A stretch of 64,000 bases of DNA from Mixta intestinalis. GTDB lineage: Bacteria; Pseudomonadota; Gammaproteobacteria; Enterobacterales; Enterobacteriaceae. The notes beneath the pieces are model-generated. The model was not told the origin of the DNA, did no database searches, and saw nothing but the letters and a program-made list of their open reading frames with translations. This document shows, in pieces, positions 58,880 through 64,000 of this stretch (position 1 is the stretch's first letter; every line of letters begins with the position of its first letter). The stretch lies in assembly GCF_009914055.1 (NCBI RefSeq), contig NZ_CP028271.1:4402001-4466000 (forward strand), given 5' to 3'. Position numbers and translations under genes: made by a program.

Positions 58880-60396
58880 TCTTTCACCTGCCTTACCACA
58901 TCAATGACGCTGCCGTCGCGATAACGCACAACGCCGACAATGCGGGAAGTAAATTCTATCGGTTTGGGTTCGCCGGAAATGACCAGCGATTTCTGGTACA
59001 GCACCTCGATATCAACGACCGGTAAACCAGCGGCAACCAGCCTCTCTTTAACCTCTGGACGGGCAGGGTTAACGGCGATGCCGTGGTCAGTAACCAGCAC
59101 GTCGATGCTTTCGCCTGGGGTAACGCGCGTGGTGACGCGACGAACGACGGTAGGAATGCGACTGCGGATCAGTGGAGCGACCACGATGGTTAAATTCGCC
59201 GCGGCGGCAACGTCGCAGTGGCCGCCGGATGCGCCGCGCATTACGCCGTCGGAGCCGGTCAGCACATTGACATTGAACGCCGTATCAATCTCCAGCGCGC
59301 TTAAGATGACGATATCAACGCGGTCGCAGCAGGCGGCTTTAGCGGCAGGGTTAGCATAAACGCTGGTTGAAATCTCAACGTGGTTCGGGTTTTTCGCCAG
59401 CGAATCCCCGGCTACGCCATCAAAGCTTTGGGTATCCAGCAGCTTGCTGATGAGTCCCTTCTCGTGCAAATCGACAATGCTGCCGGTGATGCCGCCCAGC
59501 GCAAAGCTGGCGACAATATTCTTTTTGCGCATCCGCGTTTCGAGGAATCGCGTGCAGGCGGTAGAGGCCGCACCCGATCCGGTTTGCAGTGAAAAGCCAT
59601 CACGAAAATAGCCGGAATGCTCTATGACGTCGGCGGCCGAGCGGGCAATCATCAGCTCGCGTGGGTTGCTGGTGACGCGAGCGGCACCGACACTGATTTT
59701 GGCCGGATCGCCTACGCTGTCGATCTGGACGATGTAATCAACCTGATCCTGAATAATGCTGGCGGGCATATAAGGAAATGGCTCAATGCTTTCGGTCAGC
59801 AACACCACTTTTTTCGCGTATTTGGCATCCACCATCGCATAGCCAAGCGATCCGCAGCGGGATTTGCCGCCGCTGCCGCTGGCATTGCCGTACTCATCGC
59901 AGCAGGAGACGGCTAAAAAGGCGATATCGATATTGATTTCGCCTTTTTCAATCAGGTTGACTCTGCCGCCGTGAGAGTGGATCTGTACCGGCTCCTCCAT
60001 CAGACCATGTGAAATTGCATCCGCTAATTCACCGCGCATCCCGGAGGTATAAATTTTGCTGATAACGCCATTTTTAATGTGTTCGATCAGCGGCGAATTG
60101 CAGGTCATCAGCGAACTGGAGGCCAGCGTTAACCCTTTCACGCCTTTTTCCGCCAGCTTCGCCATCACATAGTTAATGACTTTATCCCCTTCGCGGAAGG
60201 CGTGATGAAATGAAACGGTCATGCCGTCACGTAATTCGCAGCGGTTTAATATGTCATCTAAGGTGGCGAAAAGTTTGCGCTGATATTTTTGCTTACTGTC
60301 CGCAAGGTAGGGGGTGTGCGTATTCGCGCCGCTAAATACCTCATATTCACGCAGGGTATCGGGTAAGGTTAAAAGTGCTTCGGTTACGTTGCTCAT
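58876..60396 (-). CDS. citF: Citrate lyase alpha subunit CitF
   Basis: A 506-residue citrate:acetyl-ACP transferase subunit. It swaps acetyl for citryl on the CitD thioester. Typical parts are MTVSFHHAFREGDKVINYVMAKLAEKG, LASSSLMTCNSPLIEHIKNGVISKIYTSGMRG, FLAVSCCDEYGNASGSGGKSRCGSLGYAMVDA and GSDGVMRGASGGHCDVAAAANL. Length is the family norm. It lies 33 bp after citE. Confidence 0.96.
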   Translation of the reverse strand: MSNVTEALLTLPDTLREYEVFSGANTHTPYLADSKQKYQRKLFATLDDILNRCELRDGMTVSFHHAFREGDKVINYVMAKLAEKGVKGLTLASSSLMTCNSPLIEHIKNGVISKIYTSGMRGELADAISHGLMEEPVQIHSHGGRVNLIEKGEINIDIAFLAVSCCDEYGNASGSGGKSRCGSLGYAMVDAKYAKKVVLLTESIEPFPYMPASIIQDQVDYIVQIDSVGDPAKISVGAARVTSNPRELMIARSAADVIEHSGYFRDGFSLQTGSGAASTACTRFLETRMRKKNIVASFALGGITGSIVDLHEKGLISKLLDTQSFDGVAGDSLAKNPNHVEISTSVYANPAAKAACCDRVDIVILSALEIDTAFNVNVLTGSDGVMRGASGGHCDVAAAANLTIVVAPLIRSRIPTVVRRVTTRVTPGESIDVLVTDHGIAVNPARPEVKERLVAAGLPVVDIEVLYQKSLVISGEPKPIEFTSRIVGVVRYRDGSVIDVVRQVKE

Positions 60397-60429
60397 GTTA
60401 AATCCTGTTGCGTTAGGCTGAATGGGACG

Positions 60430-61305
60430 TTACTGACGGATGCCGGAGGCATTGCGGCGTTCAATTACCATGCGAGCGTGGTTGATAATTGGCGCATCGA
60501 TCATTTTGCCGTTCAGTGAAATCACCCCAAGCCCGTTACGTTCGCCTTCTTCCGCCGCCGCGATAACGCGTTCTGCATAATCAACTTCTTCCTGCGTCGG
60601 GGCATAGGCGTTGTGCAGAATTTCAATCTGTCGTGGATTAATCAGCGATTTTCCGTTAAAGCCCATACGTTTAATTAAATCTACTTCTTTTAAGAAGCCT
60701 GCTTCGTCATTGATATCGGCGTAAACCACATCAAAAGCATCAATACCGGCACCGCGTGCGGCGTGTAATACCGCGCAACGGGCATAAAACAGTTCGGTGC
60801 CGTCTCCGCGCTCCGTTTGCATATCCATAACGTAATCAAACGCCGCCAGCGCAATGCCCATCAGGCGTGGGGAAGATCTGGCAATAGCGACGGCATTAAT
60901 AACGCCTACCGCAGATTCGATGGCCGCCATTAATTGCGTAGATCCCACCGGACGACCACAGCTTTCTTCAATGCGGACTATTTCACGCTCAAGTTGGTGA
61001 ATATCTTCCGGCGTATCGGTTTTGGGTAAACGAATAACGTCAACGCCCGCCCGCACCGCCGCTTCCAGATCTTTTAAACCAAAAGGCGTATTCAGCGGAT
61101 TAATTCGCACCACCGTTTCAATATCTTTATACATCGGGTGCTGCAAAGCATGAAAAACCAATAGCCGGGCGCTGTCTTTTTCTTTCAGCGATACCGCATC
61201 CTCCAAATCAAACATGATGGAATCCGGTTTATAAATAAACGCGGTAGAGAGCATAGCGGCGCTGGAACCCGGTAAAAAAAGCATACTGCGACGTAATTTC
61301 TTCAT
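60430..61305 (-). CDS. citE: Citrate lyase beta subunit CitE
   Basis: A 291-residue citryl-ACP lyase of the HpcH/HpaI fold, releasing oxaloacetate and regenerating acetyl-ACP. Seen are RRSMLFLPGSSAAMLS, SIMFDLEDAVSLKEKDSAR, VVRINPLNTPFGLKDL, the metal-binding Glu in MAAIESAVGVINAV and GKSLINPRQIEILHNAYAPT. I start at the ATG at 61305, which overlaps the citD stop (TAATG); the frame opens at 61320. Confidence 0.96.
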   Translation of the reverse strand: MKKLRRSMLFLPGSSAAMLSTAFIYKPDSIMFDLEDAVSLKEKDSARLLVFHALQHPMYKDIETVVRINPLNTPFGLKDLEAAVRAGVDVIRLPKTDTPEDIHQLEREIVRIEESCGRPVGSTQLMAAIESAVGVINAVAIARSSPRLMGIALAAFDYVMDMQTERGDGTELFYARCAVLHAARGAGIDAFDVVYADINDEAGFLKEVDLIKRMGFNGKSLINPRQIEILHNAYAPTQEEVDYAERVIAAAEEGERNGLGVISLNGKMIDAPIINHARMVIERRNASGIRQ

Positions 61306-61595
61306 TATAATTTTTCCCACACAATGTCCTGACTTTCCGTTCCACGGAGGATCGCCGCCTGCATTCTGGCGCGAATAACGCAGTCCAGCGCACCTTTATC
61401 CTCAACGATAATTTGGCCCTGAGTGATGTTAAATGCGCGCAGCGTCTCATACACCACTGCGGTAATTTGATCGCCGAATTGCTTATACACTTCACTATTC
61501 ACAGTGACATCGATGCCCTCTTCACAGGGGCTAACTTTGACCATCAGATCGCTTGACTCCAGCGTTCCGGCTATTGCTGCCTTTACTATTTTCAT
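61305..61595 (-). CDS. citD: Citrate lyase acyl carrier protein CitD
   Basis: A 96-residue acyl carrier protein (gamma subunit). It begins MKIVKAAIAGTLESSDLMVKVSP; the serine in LESSD carries the 2'-(5''-triphosphoribosyl)-3'-dephospho-CoA group. The rest (VVYETLRAFNITQGQIIVEDKGALDCVIRARMQAAILRGTE) is typical. I start at the ATG at 61595, with AGGAAATTAAT upstream; the frame is open further upstream to 61724, which overlaps citC and is not family sequence. Confidence 0.95.
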   Translation of the reverse strand: MKIVKAAIAGTLESSDLMVKVSPCEEGIDVTVNSEVYKQFGDQITAVVYETLRAFNITQGQIIVEDKGALDCVIRARMQAAILRGTESQDIVWEKL

Positions 61596-61617
61596 ATTAA
61601 TTTCCTGAAAATTATTA

Positions 61618-62691
61618 CTAAGCTCCGACCAGATCGAAATCTGGCTGCTTTGATTGATTTGCCGATAGCCATTTATACAGGTAAGGCATGGTGCTGGCCG
61701 GCACCATGCTGCTAACAGTCTCAATATGTTCTTTATCTAATAATTTCCTGACCGCAGAGGCGGAGACAGGGAAATTATTGTCATCGGTTATTCGCTTGAT
61801 CTCGTTAACTTTGATGCTGGCGGTCGGTATTGCCATCTCATCTTCCAGCCAGCGATGCATCGCACAGTTATATTGCGCGGTCACTTTACAGAAAGGTTCG
61901 GTGCCAACGAAGCGCTGGGTAATATTTAACGCCGGGGCAATGTAGCGGCGAAATATAATCAGATCGATAGCGGAATACACTTCATTAATGATCTGCTTAT
62001 CTTTGAGAAAATATCCTGGAAAGGTTCCGCGCGAAATAATGTATTTTGATCCAGGGTGAACAGTAATGTTTGGCAGATGACGTGAACCTTCCTGCACCAT
62101 TGCGAAACGCTCACGAAAGGAGAATGCGGACAAATCTTCCTCAACGACAAAAACGTGAAGCCAGTCGCAGGCTTTTGCCGCCTGTTCGATCAGATACTGG
62201 TGTCCCAGCGTGAATGGATTGGCATTCATGACAATCCCGCCCACGTTTTTAACCGCTACCAGATGCTGGCTCCGTAGTTGCCGACAGTAGCGCTGAATGC
62301 CAACAGGCGTATTCTCCATCAGCGTTGCCCGGTTATCGACAGTCACCAGCGGGTAAAATCCGCATCCCTGGAAGAATTTAACATTTTCCGGGCAGGTCAG
62401 AAGAAACAGGTGATGCTCGCCGTTCTGGGTAGCCTGAAGTTCCGCTTCATGCACAATCTTCAGGCCTAAAGCGGTGCCACGCCACGCTTTCGCGACAGCA
62501 ATGCACTTTAGCGTATTCCCCGCCAGACCCGCGCAGGCGACCAGTTGTCGGTGACAGCGTGCAATGACGAACAGCTCAATATCTTCATCGATGCCTAATC
62601 CATTGCTCTTCAGAAAGAAGATAATCTCCTCTCTGTGAGTACCGCTGCTAGCGTCAACTGTTTCAAACTCCAGCGCCTGGTCGGTGTGCAT
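61618..62691 (-). CDS. citC: [Citrate (pro-3S)-lyase] ligase CitC
   Basis: A 357-residue ligase that acetylates and so activates the CitD thiol using acetate and ATP. An N-terminal GNAT-like domain (FVIARCHRQLVACAGLAGNTLKCIAVAKAWRGTALG) is followed by the nucleotidyltransferase domain with NVGGIVMNANPFTLGHQYLIEQAA, whose NPFTLGHQ is the HxGH-type motif, and RKLLDKEHIETVSSMVPAST. SD is AGGAGAAATAAG. It is the first of the cit genes proper. Confidence 0.95.
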   Translation of the reverse strand: MHTDQALEFETVDASSGTHREEIIFFLKSNGLGIDEDIELFVIARCHRQLVACAGLAGNTLKCIAVAKAWRGTALGLKIVHEAELQATQNGEHHLFLLTCPENVKFFQGCGFYPLVTVDNRATLMENTPVGIQRYCRQLRSQHLVAVKNVGGIVMNANPFTLGHQYLIEQAAKACDWLHVFVVEEDLSAFSFRERFAMVQEGSRHLPNITVHPGSKYIISRGTFPGYFLKDKQIINEVYSAIDLIIFRRYIAPALNITQRFVGTEPFCKVTAQYNCAMHRWLEDEMAIPTASIKVNEIKRITDDNNFPVSASAVRKLLDKEHIETVSSMVPASTMPYLYKWLSANQSKQPDFDLVGA

Positions 62692-62748
62692 CTTATTTCT
62701 CCTGAAAATATCGTTAAGGGATGTTTTATGTGCCCGGTCTGTCGGGTA

Positions 62749-63612
62749 TTACGATGCCAGCAGATCATGCTGGGGCAGAGATTCCACAATCGTATTCGTC
62801 AAACGTCCGATATTTTCGATAACCACTTCTACCCGGTCGCCTTCATGCATAAAGAGGGGAGGGTTACGTTTTTTGCCAACGCCGCCTGGGGAGCCGGTAA
62901 TAATGACATCACCTGCGCTGAGCGAGGTGAAGGTGCTGATATAGCTAATAAGATCTGCCACTTTATGGATCATGCTGGCCGTCGAATCATTCTGTACCAG
63001 AATGCCGTTCAGGTAGGTCTGAATACATAAAACATGCGGATCGGGGATTTCATCTACCGTGGTCATATACGGGCCAAATGCTCCCGTCCGTGGCCAGTTT
63101 TTACCAGCGGTAAACCAGGCATGCTGCCAGTCGCGCACTGAGCCATCCATATAGCAACTGTATCCGGCAACATGTGCCAGGGCGACGCTTGCGTCGATAT
63201 TGCTCCCAGGCTTACCAATAATAACGGCCAGCTCACCTTCATAATCGAATTCATTTGATAAGGCGGGCTTAATCACGGGCGTCCCGTGTCCGGTTTGCGA
63301 ATCAGGGAAGCGAATAAACAGAGTGGGGGCATTACTGGTTTCAGCAAACTCTTTTCGCTTATCGGCATAATTCATACCTACGCAAAATATTTTTCCTGGC
63401 GTTTCAATTACCGGCAGGAAGGTAATATCCTCAACCATGATATCGGCAGGAGAATCGAGATACTGCCTGGCAACGTCAATAGCATTTTTCTGAAGCAGAT
63501 CTTTCAGGGTAGGGTATTTATGACCAATCTTATTGCCGAGATCAATAATACCTTTATCAGTAAAAATGCCGTAGCTTTTACGACCACGATGGCGATAGCT
63601 TGCTAATTTCAT
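62749..63612 (-). CDS. Fumarylacetoacetate hydrolase family protein (possible oxaloacetate decarboxylase/tautomerase)
   Basis: A 287-residue FAH-superfamily protein. The signature is KIFCVGMNYADKRKEF, the metal ligands FDYEGELAVIIG (Glu-x-Glu), the aspartate in CYMDGSVRDWQ, and TGSPGGVGKKRNPP. Members hydrolyse acylpyruvates or act on oxaloacetate (FAHD1-type decarboxylase, tautomerase). It starts the cit operon, 57 bp before citC. Citrate lyase produces oxaloacetate and no oad genes are seen in the window, so oxaloacetate decarboxylation or tautomerisation is an attractive but unproven role. Confidence 0.82.
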   Translation of the reverse strand: MKLASYRHRGRKSYGIFTDKGIIDLGNKIGHKYPTLKDLLQKNAIDVARQYLDSPADIMVEDITFLPVIETPGKIFCVGMNYADKRKEFAETSNAPTLFIRFPDSQTGHGTPVIKPALSNEFDYEGELAVIIGKPGSNIDASVALAHVAGYSCYMDGSVRDWQHAWFTAGKNWPRTGAFGPYMTTVDEIPDPHVLCIQTYLNGILVQNDSTASMIHKVADLISYISTFTSLSAGDVIITGSPGGVGKKRNPPLFMHEGDRVEVVIENIGRLTNTIVESLPQHDLLAS

Positions 63613-63649
63613 AATGAAACCTGTTTATCTTTTTCTCGTTCTGTTTTTG

Positions 63650-63675
63650 TTCACGCCGCGCCTGCGCGGCGTGAA
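63650..63675. repeat. Inverted repeat between the MFS gene and the cit operon
   Basis: TTCACGCCGCG pairs over 11 bp with CGCGGCGTGAA around CCTG, 8 bp past the stop of the MFS gene. No U-run follows on the minus strand. It could be a processing stem or a weak terminator separating the MFS gene from the FAH gene. Confidence 0.5.
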
Positions 63676-63682
63676 TAAAGGA

Positions 63683-64000
63683 TTAATTATTTAAAGATTC
63701 AGCGGCGACCAGTGCCTTTTTTTCACTGGAGGATAAGTACGTTGCGACAATGGCGCCCACGCCAAGTAAGGCGATGATAAATGCCGTCATACCCTGCCAC
63801 CCCATAGAGTGGAAAACGAAACCATTCACAAAACCGATAACCGAACCTCCCATGTAGTAGAAGAACAGATACAGGGCAACGGCCTGACCACGCGCCTGAG
63901 CGGCATTTTTACTGACCCAGCTCAGACCGATAGAGTGACACCCAAAGAAGCAGCCGGTGAAGATGACTGAACCGATAATAAAGATGACAACGTTCGGGGT
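63683..64000 (-). CDS. MFS transporter (C-terminal part)
   Basis: The frame is open to the window edge, so only the last 105 residues are seen. Three hydrophobic segments are visible: VVIFIIGSVIFTGCFFGCHSIG, AVALYLFFYYMGGSVIGFVNGF and GMTAFIIALLGVGAIVATYL. The loop WVSKNAAQARGQA is typical of the major facilitator superfamily (YnfM-like group is possible). It ends SEKKALVAAESLNN. It is transcribed towards the cit operon with a 70-bp gap and could be its first gene or an independent one. Substrate unknown. Confidence 0.75.
   Translation of the reverse strand, partial: TPNVVIFIIGSVIFTGCFFGCHSIGLSWVSKNAAQARGQAVALYLFFYYMGGSVIGFVNGFVFHSMGWQGMTAFIIALLGVGAIVATYLSSSEKKALVAAESLNN

Noticed and set aside
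63650..63675. Hairpin after the MFS gene as a terminator
   Set aside because: No U-run on the minus strand; kept only as an inverted repeat.

Overview
The window looks like a chromosome segment of an enterobacterium, most likely from the Erwiniaceae (Pantoea/Mixta/Erwinia type). The lptF-lptG end and the leuX tRNA are close to their Escherichia coli counterparts, and the protein families are those of Enterobacterales. The genus is an inference from gene content only.

Region 1 (1-11,700) is backbone-like. It holds the end of lptF and lptG (lipopolysaccharide export permease), two stress-type DUF2382 proteins, a DUF445 membrane protein, a membrane-anchored winged-helix regulator beside a four-gene chaperone-usher fimbrial operon (pilin, chaperone, usher, tip adhesin), and a DUF2501 (YjjA-like) periplasmic protein.

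Region 2 (11,856-24,112) is tRNA-Leu(CAA), leuX, followed by a P4-like phage satellite of about 12 kb. It carries an integrase, an AlpA activator, a YlcI/YnfO-type repressor candidate, an Icd-like protein, a large primase-helicase, an iteron array that is probably its replication origin, psu, and an Ogr/Delta activator. Unusually, it also carries a P2-type tail cassette: gpE with its -1 frameshift product, and the tape measure protein gpT. Both psu and gpE are preceded by a TGT-N12-ACA Ogr/Delta site. A copy of the tRNA 3' end closes the element.

Region 3 (24,113 to about 50,475) is a second island in tandem at the same tRNA, with its own integrase and a degenerate third att copy at its far end. 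It is a defence island. It contains a type I restriction-modification operon with two extra genes (a DUF4917 SIR2-like protein and a half-length specificity-like protein), mrr, an AbiGi-like gene, and a retron (reverse transcriptase, msr-msd RNA, and a phosphoribosyltransferase-like/winged-helix effector). A leftward four-gene cluster follows: a GIY-YIG protein, an unknown protein, a zinc-ribbon protein and a protein with a RHIM-like amyloid motif. The rest is a CP4-type module: WYL regulator, YfjP-like GTPase, AlpA, Gp2/YagK, DUF932, CbtA toxin, DUF4942 and a second Mrr-like nuclease. The reverse transcriptase reading frame breaks in a run of ten A; its family-typical C-terminus continues in another frame.

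Region 4 (50,476-64,000) begins with a metallopeptidase/lipoprotein pair resembling a type VI secretion effector and immunity protein, then decayed restriction and nuclease genes. It ends with a long leftward citrate-utilisation operon: FAH-family hydrolase/decarboxylase, citC-D-E-F-X-G, an alpha/beta hydrolase, an acnB paralogue and a CitT-like exchanger. The genes are tightly packed, several overlapping. Together they could import tricarboxylates, isomerise isocitrate or cis-aconitate to citrate, cleave citrate, and possibly decarboxylate the oxaloacetate formed.
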